Assembly: GCA_025997475.1 (NCBI GenBank)
Contig: BNUQ01000021.1
Coordinates: 1 to 30,848, forward strand
From: Planctomycetales bacterium
GTDB taxonomy: Bacteria > Planctomycetota > SZUA-567
Direction of reading: 5' to 3'
Length of the DNA stretch: 30,848 nucleotides
The notes below the pieces were generated by a model. It worked only from the letters and a program-made list of their open reading frames with translations, was not told where the DNA came from and ran no database searches. Positions 6,537 to 15,820 of the stretch are shown piece by piece. The position numbers were made by a program, and so were the translations under genes. Position 1 is the stretch's first letter; each line of letters opens with the position of its first letter.

Positions 6537-8085
6537 TCGCCAAATGGTATTCCGCCGCATCAATTAGCGCCTGCAAACTCGCCTCGATGACGTCGCCCGA
6601 CACGCCGATAGTCGTCCATTGCCGTTTGCCGTCGGAACTGTCAATCAGCACGCGCACCTTCGCGGCGGTCGAGTTGTGGTCGTCGATGACGCGGACTTTG
6701 AAATCGGTCAAAAACATTTCGCCAATCCGCGGATAAAACGTCGCGAGCGCGCGGCGCAACGCCAAGTCGAGCGCGTTCACCGGACCGTTGCCGGTCGCCG
6801 CCGCCATCGCCGTTTCGCCCGCGACCTCGATTTTTATCATCGCCGACGCCGGCGTTTCGTTTTCGGGCGACGGAAATTCGCCGATGGTTTTATACAGCAC
6901 CAATGAGAAAAATTTCCGCCCCTGCCCGATGATTTTTTTTACTAACAATTCAAAACTCGCGTCCGCCGCCTCGTATTGATAACCGGCAAATTCCCGCTCT
7001 TTTAATTTCGCCAAAATCGTTTGCGTCGCCGCCGAGTCGCGCCGTAACTGCGGCGCGTAAGCGTTGATTTTCGCCAGCAACGCGCCGCGCCCCGCCACTT
7101 CCGACAATAAAAACCGCCGCCGATTGCCGACCGCCGCCGGGTCAATGTGCTCAAACGTGCCGGAATTTTTCAACACGCCGTCGATGTGCATTCCGGCTTT
7201 GTGCGCGAACGCCGAGTCGCCGACGTAGGGCGCCTGATTGTTGATTTTCAAATTCAGCACGGCGGCAATCGCCGCGGCGGTGTCGCAGAGTTGCGGCAGA
7301 GTGCCGTCGCAGGGGCGCAATTTTTTCAGTTGCAGACCGGCGATAATCGCGCCCAAGTCGGCGTTGCCGCACCGCTCGCCGACGCCGATAAAAGTCCCCT
7401 GCACGTGCGTCGCGCCGGCTTCGACCGCGACGAGCGAATTGGCGACGGCGCAACCGCTGTCGTTGTGCGCGTGAATACCGAGGCGCGTTTGCGGAAACGC
7501 GGCGGCGACCGCCTGCACCGTCCGGTAAATTTGCGTCGGCAACATCCCGCCGTTGGTGTCGCACAGCGTTACAATCGCCGCCGACGAAGCCGCGGCGATG
7601 ACGGACAAAGCGTAATCGGGATTGGCGGCAAAACCGGCGAAAAAATGCTCGGCGTCAAAAATCACTTCCCGCCCGCGGTCGCGCAAAAAGGCGATGGAGT
7701 CGGCAATCATCGCCAAATTTTCGGCGGGCGACGCGCGGAGAATCTCGGCGACGTGCCAGTCCCACGCTTTGCCGAAAATGACGACGACCGGCGTTGCCGC
7801 CGCGAGTAAATTTTGCAAATTTTCATCGGCGGCGGCGGACACGTCTTTATGCCGCGTGCTCCCGAACGCGCAAATTTTGGCGCGGCGCCAAACGTTTTTT
7901 TGCGCGGCGTGGAAAAATTGCAGGTCTTTCGGATTTGACGCGGGATTGCCGGCTTCGATGTAGGACACGCCGAAATCGTCGAGCAACCGCGCGATTGCCA
8001 ATTTGTCGTTGACCGACAGCGCGACGTGTTCGGCTTGCGCCCCGTCGCGAAGCGTGGAATCGAGAATGGAAATGGGGGGCAACAT
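6523..8085 (-). CDS. cimA: (R)-citramalate synthase
   Basis: CimA condenses acetyl-CoA with pyruvate to citramalate, the first step of the threonine-independent route to isoleucine. The 520-residue protein has a DRE-TIM barrel: ILDSTLRDGAQAE (metal-binding Asp near the N-terminus), IEAGNPASNPKD, FDAEHFFAGF, then HAHNDSGCAVANSL and GERCGNADL. A C-terminal LeuA-type regulatory domain begins near residue 370. The AEHFFAGF and GNPASNPKD signatures favour citramalate synthase over isopropylmalate or homocitrate synthase. No clear ribosome site precedes the ATG at 8085. It is followed by aroA on the same strand. Feedback inhibition by isoleucine is known for the family. The last four residues come from a heptamer repeat. 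Confidence 0.92.
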   Translation of the reverse strand: MLPPISILDSTLRDGAQAEHVALSVNDKLAIARLLDDFGVSYIEAGNPASNPKDLQFFHAAQKNVWRRAKICAFGSTRHKDVSAAADENLQNLLAAATPVVVIFGKAWDWHVAEILRASPAENLAMIADSIAFLRDRGREVIFDAEHFFAGFAANPDYALSVIAAASSAAIVTLCDTNGGMLPTQIYRTVQAVAAAFPQTRLGIHAHNDSGCAVANSLVAVEAGATHVQGTFIGVGERCGNADLGAIIAGLQLKKLRPCDGTLPQLCDTAAAIAAVLNLKINNQAPYVGDSAFAHKAGMHIDGVLKNSGTFEHIDPAAVGNRRRFLLSEVAGRGALLAKINAYAPQLRRDSAATQTILAKLKEREFAGYQYEAADASFELLVKKIIGQGRKFFSLVLYKTIGEFPSPENETPASAMIKIEVAGETAMAAATGNGPVNALDLALRRALATFYPRIGEMFLTDFKVRVIDDHNSTAAKVRVLIDSSDGKRQWTTIGVSGDVIEASLQALIDAAEYHLAIINN

Positions 8086-8549
8086 TTGGACGCGGGATTT
8101 TACCGAAATAAATTAAAACGCCAGAATAGAGTTGTTCGGCAACCGGCAAGACCGGAGATTGGTCCACATTTTTTCACGAAACCGCGCGAAAATTCGTGGA
8201 TACGTTATTTTTGACCGTCGGCGAACAGTTCTAATTTAAAAATTCGTTCTTCCGGCAAAAATTTTATTTTTTTCTTCTCGCCGCCGGTCGCGACATACGC
8301 CGGTGCGCCGGCGCGCTCGCCACAAGATATGCCATTCCTTCAACCATTTACCGGAAATTTCACAACTATTGCCGAAAATTTTACTCTTGCCAAGCGTGTT
8401 TTTCCCGCTATTTTCCCGCTTTCGCACGCCAACGATTGAAGTTGGTCGTTTTTTTTTGCCGGTCGGCGCGACGAACTATACGCGCGGGGAACGCGGTCGC
8501 TTAATCGGCTTTTGTTATTTATTCGGTCAGAAAGGGGGATTTAGGGCTT
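8086..8549. other. Intergenic region upstream of cimA and the small unknown gene
   Basis: This 464-bp gap separates minus-strand cimA from a plus-strand small gene. No convincing gene is present; the open frames here have no ribosome site or family features. It holds a GC-rich inverted repeat near 8300 and a plus-strand terminator-like hairpin (8426-8457). No recognisable 6S, SRP, tmRNA or riboswitch motif was seen. Confidence 0.5.
8426..8457 (+). terminator. Orphan intrinsic terminator-like hairpin
   Basis: ACG-CCAAC pairs with GTTGG-T-CGT around a 7-base loop, with one bulged T, followed by nine T. No plus-strand gene lies upstream. It is either the end of an unannotated small RNA or an attenuator in the leader of the 8550 gene. 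Confidence 0.5.
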
Positions 8550-8846
8550 ATGTCTGCATTCGGAGGAGAAGAGGAGTTTTATTTGGGGTATCCGGTGGCG
8601 CAAGTGAAAAAATGGCGGGCGGATGTGTCGGCGCGGCGCGAAGCGTATTTTCGCCGCCACTGGAAAAATCCGCGCAACATTCCGCCGCTCACGCCGCTCG
8701 AAAAATTATGGAATTTGGACTTTCTCCGCGACTGGTATAAAGAGGCCGGCGATTTGGCTAATCAACAACAAAACATCCGCTTTTACGGCAAACAATGGAA
8801 AAACAGCGTCGCGCCGGTCGCCGCGTCGAACGCGGTTGTCGTCTGA
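8550..8846 (+). CDS. Small protein of unknown function, 98 aa
   Basis: I do not recognise this protein. It is soluble-looking, rich in Trp, Tyr, Arg and Lys, with an amphipathic middle (residues about 20-75, several W and F at helical spacing) and no signal peptide or metal motif. Support for a real gene is a strong ribosome site (AAGGGGG about 10-14 bases before the ATG) and codon use like its neighbours. The C-terminus (NAVVV) is altered by a 17-bp tandem duplication that spans the stop codon. A nested inverted-repeat element and then a terminator follow it, so all three may lie on one transcript. Confidence 0.55.
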   Translation: MSAFGGEEEFYLGYPVAQVKKWRADVSARREAYFRRHWKNPRNIPPLTPLEKLWNLDFLRDWYKEAGDLANQQQNIRFYGKQWKNSVAPVAASNAVVV

Positions 8847-8865
8847 TTGCGGTTGTCGTCTGATT
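8832..8865. repeat. 17-bp perfect tandem duplication across a stop codon
   Basis: The unit GCGGTTGTCGTCTGATT occurs twice with no spacer (8832-8848 and 8849-8865). The first copy contains the TGA stop of the 98-residue gene. Confidence 0.9.
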
Positions 8866-8882
8866 AAGGTTAGGAGTTAAGA

Positions 8883-9200
8883 AACTCGTGTTACGCGGCA
8901 AAAAATCGCAACCGGCTTGATAAAAGTAAAAATCCTTAAAAAACGCCGTTAGGCGTTTAATGTGAATAACGTCAAGCGACACGCGCCGTCGTCGCGCCGG
9001 TCAGGGGTAACGCCGCCTAAATCACCGAACCCCGAATGGATTCAACAAATAGTTCAACCCCTCTCGGGGTTGAGATTGACGAGGACGTTTTACCCGAGTT
9101 ACGCGGCGGATAGAACCTCGCCGCTCCACCGTTATTCACATTAAGCCCCGGTCGGGGCTTTTAGCGGAATTGATGATGGTAAAATCGCGTAACACGAGTT
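8883..9200. repeat. Nested inverted-repeat element with three regular stem-loops
   Basis: An outer perfect 15-bp inverted repeat (AACTCGTGTTACGCG at 8883-8897; complement at 9186-9200) encloses an inner perfect 15-bp inverted repeat (TTAATGTGAATAACG at 8957-8971; complement at 9130-9144). Three hairpins with 7-8 bp stems and 4-base loops sit at 8941-8958, 9054-9073 and 9143-9160. There is no coding capacity. It could be a non-autonomous mobile element or a structured RNA ending at the terminator at 9225. No matching known family was recognised. Confidence 0.7.
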
Positions 9201-9224
9201 AAAAAATTAAGAATCTTGTAGAGG

Positions 9225-9258
9225 GGGCTTAAAAATCTTTAAGCCCTTATTTTTTTTT
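9225..9258 (+). terminator. Strong intrinsic terminator
   Basis: A 9-bp stem GGGCTTAAA/TTTAAGCCC with a 4-base AATC loop is followed by a long T-rich tract (9247-9258, one A). It would end transcription coming from the 8550 gene and the nested inverted-repeat element, and insulate the macroglobulin gene downstream. Confidence 0.85.
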
Positions 9259-9374
9259 CTTAAAAAACGAGGAAAACCTTTCAATAAATCACTTCCGCCC
9301 GCGCCGACACCTTACCCTACCGCCGCCGTTCGGTTAAAATTGGCGGCAATTATTTTTCGGAAAGGAAGGGGCGA

Positions 9375-12300
9375 ATGCATACCCATCGGACTTTTTTCTC
9401 CCGCGCGGCGGGATTTTTTCTCGTTATTTTATGGCTGACGATGCCGGTTAATTTTACGGCGGCGAACGAGCGGTTAGACCAAGCCCAAAAATTAGCCGCC
9501 GACGGCAATTATCGCGACGCGCTGACGCCGCTGACCGCGCTACTTGCCGACGACGCGTCGCCGATGACCGGCGACGAAATCGCCGCCGCCGTCCAACTGC
9601 TAACCGCCAATTATTTGCGCTTGCGCCAATTCGACGAAGCCGCCGCCGCGCTCGAAAAAATCGCGGAAAAACACCGGCAGAATTGGCGGTGTCTTTTTGC
9701 CGTCGCGCAACAGTATCCGCGCCTGCCGACCGCGGGGACGTGGTTTGCCAATGAATTTCGTCGCAATCACGGCGTCAAGGGAGAGCCGACGAGTGCCGCC
9801 GCCCGCGACCGCGTGCGCGTCTTGCAACTTTGCGCCGCCGCGCAGGAACTTATCGACGCCGACGCCGACGCCGACGCGACCGGTGCGGAAAAAACGGCGT
9901 TTTATCTTTACTGCGCCGACCGCTGGCTCTCGCCGCAAACGCAGGCGTGGAAATTACAATTATTAACCGACCTGACCACGCTCCCCGACTATCAAACGTT
10001 TGACGAGAGCGCCGATTTTTCGGCGACCGGCGCCCCCGTCAACGCGGACGGCACGCCGCTACTTTACGCCGTTCCGCCGACGTTTGCCGCCGCGAAAAAC
10101 GACGGCGAGCGGTGGCGCTCGGTTTTGGCGCAACTCGAAAAAATCGACGCCGCCGCCGCGACCGCCGCCGCGCTCCGCCTTCTCGATTTCAGTCAATCGC
10201 AATTCGGACTGGACTCGCTCCGTTATTTTCTGCGCGACGACGAGAACGCCGATAAATTCTTCGACGGCGTGCTGGCGCTCGACCGCTTGTCGGACAACGA
10301 ATACGTCGCGCGCTTGGCGTCCGGCATCAGCCGCTTCACGTTGCCGGACGACTACGCGCCGCAAAAATTGCGGCGGAAAATTTTCGCGTCCGCGACCGAC
10401 CGGCGCGCCGCGATGGCAAAGCAACTTGCCGACGAATATCGCGAGCGTCGCCAATATGAAAACGCCGTCGAATGGTATGAAAAATTGCGTCCGCTCGACG
10501 CGCCGACGGCGGAACCGGCAATCGCGGCCATCACCGGCACGTGGGCAAAATTTGAACCGGCGGACGGCTCCCCGCGTCTCGTGTTTCGCAACGCCGAAAA
10601 AATTTCGTTCGTTCTTTACCGCCTAAAAGTCGAAGAACTGCTCGCCGACACGCTCGACTATTTGCGCCAAACGCCGCAACCCGACTATGGTAAAAGCAAC
10701 GTCAACGACATCGGACGCCGCCTCGTTTATGACGGCGAGAAGGCGTATCTCGGCGAAAAAGTCGCCGCGTGGGAAATGGACTTAACGCCGTTCGCGGCGA
10801 CGAAAAAATTTGCCGACGCCACGGCGGCGGTGGATTTGCCCGCCGCCCTGCCCGCCGGCGGCTATCTCTTAGTCGGCAAATTCGCCGCCGGGGGCAACGT
10901 CGCGCGGATTGTCGTATGGCGCGACAACACGGCAATTGTGCAAAAAACGCTCGCCGACGGCGTTTTACATTACGTCGCCGACGCAAACACCGGCGCGCCG
11001 CTCGCCGGTCTGCAACTGACCGCGTGGGGCTACACCCGCGTTTGGCGCGACCGTAATTTAGAGCGGCGCTTCGTCGAAAAAACGTTGACGAAAACCACCG
11101 GCGCCGACGGGTGCGCCGTGTTCACCGCCGCCGAAATTTCCGCCCCGAACGACGATTATTATCAGTGGCTCGTTACCGCGACCGGCGACGGACGGCACGC
11201 TTTTTACGGCTTTTCGGGAATGTGGACGAACGCTTACGCGCCGGACACGGACGCCGCGCCGAAAACTTTTTTCATCACCGACCGTCCGGTTTATCGCCCG
11301 AATGACACCGCGCAAATCAAACTCTGGACGCGCACGACCGGTTACGCGCCGGTCGCCCAAACTACCCCATCCGAACTCGCCGGAGAAAAATTCACGGTGA
11401 GAATCATCGCGCCGAACGGCGAGGTCGCGGAGGAAACGGTCGCCGCCGACCGCTTCGGCGGCGCGACGACGACGTGGCAAATTCCCGCGTCCGCGCCGCT
11501 CGGACGCTGGACGGTCGCCACCGATTACGGCGCGGGCTCTTTCCGCGTCGAAGAATATCGCAAGCCGGAATTTGCCGTTACCGTCGCCGCGCCGGAGAAA
11601 CCGGTCGCGCTCGGCGATAAAATCACGGCGACGGTCAAAGCGCGGTATTATTTCGGCGAACCGGTGAAAAACGCGACGGTGAAATATCGCGTCGTTCGCG
11701 ACACCTACCGCGCCGATTGGTATCCGCCACAGCCGTGGGACTGGCTTTACGGCAACGGCTTCGGCTGGCTCGCCGAGGATTGCGCGTGGCTACCCGGCTG
11801 GCGCGATTGGGGTTGCGTCCGTCCGCCGTTGGGCGGCGAAGGACGCGCCACGCCGCCGGAATTAGTCGCCGAAGCCGTCGCGCCGCTTGACGAGAACGGT
11901 GAATTGTCCGTCGTCATCGACACCGCGACGGCAAAATTATTGCATCCCGACCTCGACCACCGCTATCGCGTAACGGTCGAGGTAACCGACGCCGGTCGCC
12001 GGACGATTGACGGCGCCGGCGCGGTGTTGGTCGCGAAAAAACCGTTCACCGTAACCGCGTGGAGCGACCGCGGTTTTTACGAATTATCCGCGACGCCGGT
12101 GCCGGTTAAACTGAATTTTCACGCGCAAACGCTCGACCGTCAGCCCGTCCTCGGCGCCGGCGCGTTGCGGATTTCGCGGCTTTCTTATCAGAACGACGCG
12201 GTCAATGAAACCGTCATTCAAGAAATCGCGTTAAAACCGGACGGCGGCGAGGCGCATTTTGAGTTCGTTCCGCAAGAAGCGGGGCAATATCGCGCCGCCT

Positions 12301-15300
12301 ACACGTTGACCACGCCGGAAAAAATCGCGCAAACCGGCGCGACGGTGTTCACCGTGCGCGGCGACTCGTCGCGCGGCGACTCGTCGCGTAGCGCGGCATC
12401 GCTCGACGCGCGGTTTAATCCGCTCGAAATCGTGCCGGAAAAAGCCGCCTACGCCGTCGGGGAAAAATGCAGTCTGCAAATTAACGCCAATCAAAAAGAC
12501 GCGACGGTTTTGTTGTTTTTGCGCGGCGTTGACGGCGTCAATTTGCCGCCGGTGTTGCTCCGCCTGTCAGACCGGAGCGCCGTCTATGAATTTCCCATCC
12601 TCGCGTCCGACCAACCGAACATTTTTGTCGAAGCCCTCGCCGTGAGCGGTGGCAAAGTGTTCAACGTCGTGCGCTCGCTCGCCGTCCCGCCGCAAAAGAA
12701 AATTCTGAACGTCGCGCTGAAACCGGCGGTGACCCAACTCGCGCCCGCCGCCGCGTCGCAACTCGTCGTGCGATTGACCGACCTCGACGGCAAGCCGTAT
12801 CGCGGACAGGCGGCGCTGACGATTTACGATAAGAGCGTCGAATACATTGCCGGCGGCTCGAACGTGCCGGACATTAAAAATTATTTTTGGGCGTGGACGC
12901 GGTCGCATCACGGCGGAGGCGCGACTTCGCTGAACAAACCCACTTACAATCTATTGAAAAAGGGCGAGACGCCGATGACGGCGCTCAGCCGCTTTGAGGA
13001 AACGGTGCGGGATTTGGGCGCCTCGCGGGCGATGATGTTGAAAACGAACCGCGCGGTCGGCGACGACGCAATAATATTGGACGCCGCCCCCGCGCCGTCG
13101 GCGGCGGCGCCGATGATGCTGAACGCGAGCGCAGTTACGGCGACCGACGACGCGAGCGGCGGGGTGGCGGCGGCGGACGACGCGGCGGCGATTAGCGACG
13201 AGGATTTAAGCACCGTCGCCGCGCGGCAAAACTTTGCCGACACCGCCGTTTGGCGCGGCGAAATTTTGACCGATGAAAACGGCGAGGCGACGATTGATTT
13301 TGTCATTCCCGAAACGCTGACGACGTGGCAAGTCCGCGTGTGGGCGATGGGCGACGGGACGGCGGTCGGACAAGGAGAAACGACCGTTACGACGTTCAAA
13401 AATTTGCTCGTGCGCCTGCAAACGCCGCGCTTTTTAATCGCCGGCGACGAGGCGACGTTGAGCGCGAACATCCATAACTACGCCGCTGAAACCGCGGTGA
13501 AAACGCAAATCGCGCTCGCCGGCAACGGTTTGCGCCTCGCCGACGCCGAACGCGCCGTCGTCGCCTCCGCCCTGCCCGCCGACGGCGAAGCCCGCGCCGA
13601 TTGGCGCGTCGTCGCCACCGGCGAGGGCGAGGCCGAAATCACGGTAAGAACGCTCGCGGCGGACGGGGCAAACGACGCGATGTTGACGCGCCTGCCGATT
13701 TTACCGGCGGGCATTGATAAAACCGTGTCGTTCAGCGGCGCGCTCCGCCCGTCCGACGAAACGGCGACGCTGGTTCTTGCCGTTCCCGCCGACCGGCGGC
13801 TCAACACCGCGCGCTTGGAATTTCGCTATTCGCCGTCGCTCGCGCTCGCCGTCATCGACGCCCTGCCCTACCTCGTCGAATATCCTTACGGATGCACCGA
13901 ACAAACGCTCAACCGTTTCGCGCCGCTCGTCATCGCGCAAACCGCGCTGAAAAAAATCGGCGTCAATCTCGCCGCCATTAAAGACCGGCAAACGAATCTC
14001 AACGCGCAAGAACTCGGCGACGGGCGCGAACGCGCGGCGCAAGGGGCGAAGCGTGAAAGTTTTAATCCGCTGACCGGTGAAAAAATTCCGTTCGCGCCGG
14101 TGTTCGACGAAAAATTAGTAGGCGAAATGGTCGAATACGGCGTCAAACGTTTAACCGCGATGCAAAACGCCGACGGCGGCTGGGGGTGGTTTAGCGGCGC
14201 GGGCGAGCAAAGTTTTCCGCACACCACGGCGGTCGTTCTGCGCGGCTTAATCGCGGCGCGCCATGGCGGCGCGCTAATTCCGGGCAACCTCATCGCCCGC
14301 GGCGCCGACTGGTTGCGCCGCTACCAAACCGCGCAAGCAACGGCGTTGTCCTCGTATGAAAAATGGCAAGCGGACGGCGCGGATAAAAATAAACCGGCGG
14401 GCAAACCGCTCGCCGACAATTTAGACGCGCTGATTTTTATGACGCTCGCGGCGGACGCGGCGGACGCGCCGACCGTTTCTCCCCTGCTCGCTTATTTAAT
14501 TCGCGACCGCGCGCAACTGTCGCCTTACGGCAAAGCGCTGTTCGGTTTGGGACTGTATTACGCCGCGCAAAAGAGCGCGCCGGATTCCACGACCCGCGCT
14601 GATTTGCACGCGGAACTTTCAGCGGTGATGAAAAATCTCGCGCAATTCGTCGTCGTGGACGACGAAAATCAGACGGCGTTCCTCGACCTCGGCGGCGAAA
14701 ATGCGTGGTGGTGTTGGTATGGCTCGTCCATCGAAACGATGGCAACCTATCTGCAACTGCTGGCGCTGACCGACGCGCAAAATCCGCTCGCTCCGCAGTT
14801 GGCAAAATATTTGCTCAATAATCGCCAACACGCGACGCGCTGGCATTCGACGCGCGACACCGCGCTCGTCGTCGAAGCGCTGACGACCTATCTACAAACG
14901 AGCGGCGAAATGGCGCCGGAGATGACGGTCGAAATAGCGCTCGACGGAAAAATTCTCAAAACCGCAACCGTCAAGCGCGACAATTTATTCACGTTCGACA
15001 ATACGCTCTCGCTGACCGACCGCGACTTGCCGACCGGCAAACATCGGTTGACCGTGCGGCGGCGCGGCGCGGGCGCGGTGTATTTCAACGCTTATTTGTC
15101 GTATTTTGCCACCGCCGACCACCTTGACGCCGCGGGTTTGGAAATCAAGGCGGCGCGAAAAATTTATCGCCTGACGCCGCCGACCGGCACGGCAACGGTG
15201 GCGGACGCGCACGGCAATGTCGCCAAGCAAGCGACTACTCGCTATGACCGCGTCGAACTCCGCGACGGCGACGCGATTAAGAGCGGCGATTTGTTGGAGG

Positions 15301-15659
15301 TCGAATTGCTTCTCGAAGCGAAAAACGATTACGAGTATTTAATTTTCACCGACCATAAATTGGCGGGAACGGAACCGGTGAGTTCGACCAGCGGCTACGC
15401 CGGCACGGCGCGGGGTTTCGGCAATCGCGGCGAAACGGACGACACGAGTTTCAGTTCGCTACCGGCGTATGTGGAATACCGCGACGCGACGGTGAATTTT
15501 TTCCTGCGCGAACTGCCGCGCGGCGCGAACACGGCGCGTTACCGCGTCCGCGCGGTCTATCCCGGCACGTATCACGCGCTCCCGACCACCGGCGAGGCGA
15601 TGTATGCGCCGGAACTGCGGTGCAACGGCGAGTCGATTAAAGTGAAGATTGGGGAGTGA
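9375..15659 (+). CDS. Bacterial alpha-2-macroglobulin family protein with thioester
   Basis: Bacterial macroglobulins are envelope proteins thought to trap proteases through a thioester. This 2094-residue product begins with a signal peptide (charged start, hydrophobic FFLVILWLTMPV, probable cleavage after about residue 30). No lipobox is seen, so it is probably periplasmic or secreted. Residues about 33-110 are TPR-like helices. An MG2 domain starts near 628 with TDRPVYRPNDTAQIKLW. Residues about 1236-1275 are an Ala/Asp-rich linker that may be the bait region. The A2M domain begins near 1290 (VWRGEILTDENG). The thioester motif is PYGCTEQT with Cys1507 and Gln1510, followed by an alpha-alpha barrel with GGWGWF and a terminal beta domain. 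The ribosome site is AAAGGAAGGGG. No pbpC neighbour is present. Confidence 0.93.
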   Translation: MHTHRTFFSRAAGFFLVILWLTMPVNFTAANERLDQAQKLAADGNYRDALTPLTALLADDASPMTGDEIAAAVQLLTANYLRLRQFDEAAAALEKIAEKHRQNWRCLFAVAQQYPRLPTAGTWFANEFRRNHGVKGEPTSAAARDRVRVLQLCAAAQELIDADADADATGAEKTAFYLYCADRWLSPQTQAWKLQLLTDLTTLPDYQTFDESADFSATGAPVNADGTPLLYAVPPTFAAAKNDGERWRSVLAQLEKIDAAAATAAALRLLDFSQSQFGLDSLRYFLRDDENADKFFDGVLALDRLSDNEYVARLASGISRFTLPDDYAPQKLRRKIFASATDRRAAMAKQLADEYRERRQYENAVEWYEKLRPLDAPTAEPAIAAITGTWAKFEPADGSPRLVFRNAEKISFVLYRLKVEELLADTLDYLRQTPQPDYGKSNVNDIGRRLVYDGEKAYLGEKVAAWEMDLTPFAATKKFADATAAVDLPAALPAGGYLLVGKFAAGGNVARIVVWRDNTAIVQKTLADGVLHYVADANTGAPLAGLQLTAWGYTRVWRDRNLERRFVEKTLTKTTGADGCAVFTAAEISAPNDDYYQWLVTATGDGRHAFYGFSGMWTNAYAPDTDAAPKTFFITDRPVYRPNDTAQIKLWTRTTGYAPVAQTTPSELAGEKFTVRIIAPNGEVAEETVAADRFGGATTTWQIPASAPLGRWTVATDYGAGSFRVEEYRKPEFAVTVAAPEKPVALGDKITATVKARYYFGEPVKNATVKYRVVRDTYRADWYPPQPWDWLYGNGFGWLAEDCAWLPGWRDWGCVRPPLGGEGRATPPELVAEAVAPLDENGELSVVIDTATAKLLHPDLDHRYRVTVEVTDAGRRTIDGAGAVLVAKKPFTVTAWSDRGFYELSATPVPVKLNFHAQTLDRQPVLGAGALRISRLSYQNDAVNETVIQEIALKPDGGEAHFEFVPQEAGQYRAAYTLTTPEKIAQTGATVFTVRGDSSRGDSSRSAASLDARFNPLEIVPEKAAYAVGEKCSLQINANQKDATVLLFLRGVDGVNLPPVLLRLSDRSAVYEFPILASDQPNIFVEALAVSGGKVFNVVRSLAVPPQKKILNVALKPAVTQLAPAAASQLVVRLTDLDGKPYRGQAALTIYDKSVEYIAGGSNVPDIKNYFWAWTRSHHGGGATSLNKPTYNLLKKGETPMTALSRFEETVRDLGASRAMMLKTNRAVGDDAIILDAAPAPSAAAPMMLNASAVTATDDASGGVAAADDAAAISDEDLSTVAARQNFADTAVWRGEILTDENGEATIDFVIPETLTTWQVRVWAMGDGTAVGQGETTVTTFKNLLVRLQTPRFLIAGDEATLSANIHNYAAETAVKTQIALAGNGLRLADAERAVVASALPADGEARADWRVVATGEGEAEITVRTLAADGANDAMLTRLPILPAGIDKTVSFSGALRPSDETATLVLAVPADRRLNTARLEFRYSPSLALAVIDALPYLVEYPYGCTEQTLNRFAPLVIAQTALKKIGVNLAAIKDRQTNLNAQELGDGRERAAQGAKRESFNPLTGEKIPFAPVFDEKLVGEMVEYGVKRLTAMQNADGGWGWFSGAGEQSFPHTTAVVLRGLIAARHGGALIPGNLIARGADWLRRYQTAQATALSSYEKWQADGADKNKPAGKPLADNLDALIFMTLAADAADAPTVSPLLAYLIRDRAQLSPYGKALFGLGLYYAAQKSAPDSTTRADLHAELSAVMKNLAQFVVVDDENQTAFLDLGGENAWWCWYGSSIETMATYLQLLALTDAQNPLAPQLAKYLLNNRQHATRWHSTRDTALVVEALTTYLQTSGEMAPEMTVEIALDGKILKTATVKRDNLFTFDNTLSLTDRDLPTGKHRLTVRRRGAGAVYFNAYLSYFATADHLDAAGLEIKAARKIYRLTPPTGTATVADAHGNVAKQATTRYDRVELRDGDAIKSGDLLEVELLLEAKNDYEYLIFTDHKLAGTEPVSSTSGYAGTARGFGNRGETDDTSFSSLPAYVEYRDATVNFFLRELPRGANTARYRVRAVYPGTYHALPTTGEAMYAPELRCNGESIKVKIGE
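12356..12385 (+). repeat. In-frame 15-bp tandem duplication encoding RGDSS twice
   Basis: The 15-base unit GCGCGGCGACTCGTC is repeated directly inside the macroglobulin gene. It gives two copies of RGDSS in a probable interdomain linker. Confidence 0.85.
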
Positions 15660-15667
15660 GACGGCAA

Positions 15668-15691
15668 AATTCCCCTCGATGGCGGGGAATT
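15668..15691. terminator. Hairpin between convergent macroglobulin and tRNA genes
   Basis: AATTCCCC pairs with GGGGAATT over an 8-base loop just after the macroglobulin stop and about 32 bases past the tRNA 3' end. Only a short T run follows on the minus strand (TTTT overlapping the stem), so its terminator strength is uncertain in both directions. Confidence 0.4.
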
Positions 15692-15722
15692 AAAAGGAAC
15701 GGTGGTGGCGGTTGAAAAATGG

Positions 15723-15797
15723 TGGTGGGCGCTATTGGATTTGAACCAATGACCCCCGCAATGTGAATGCGGTGCTCTGCCGCTGAGCCAAGCGCCC
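15723..15797 (-). tRNA. tRNA-Val(CAC)
   Basis: The minus strand folds into a complete 75-base cloverleaf. The acceptor stem is GGGCGCT/AGCGCCC and the D stem GCTC/GAGC. The anticodon stem CCGCA/TGCGG carries the loop TTCACAT, giving anticodon CAC for GTG codons. The variable loop is short and the T stem ATTGG/CCAAT carries TTCAAAT. The discriminator is A and the CCA end is encoded. It lies between two plus-strand genes on the opposite strand. Confidence 0.96.
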
Positions 15798-15820
15798 CCG
15801 AAAAATGTCAGGGTGAAACC

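Noticed and set aside
8303..8740. 145-codon open frame on the plus strand
   Set aside because: It crosses the terminator at 8426, lacks a ribosome site and overlaps the better supported 98-codon frame in another phase.
8883..9200. Retron msr-msd or integron-type structure
   Set aside because: The nested inverted repeats invite this idea, but there is no reverse transcriptase or integrase gene nearby and no recognised sequence signature.
9850..9890. Asp-Ala repeat (DADADADA) in the macroglobulin as a functional motif
   Set aside because: It is a short GCCGAC codon repeat consistent with slippage in GC-rich DNA, in a helical N-terminal region, with no known motif.
15767..15820. Longer N-terminus for the HExxH protein starting at 15767
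   Set aside because: That extension overlaps the tRNA-Val gene on the opposite strand, and a GTG with a good ribosome site at 15821 gives a normal membrane-anchor start.
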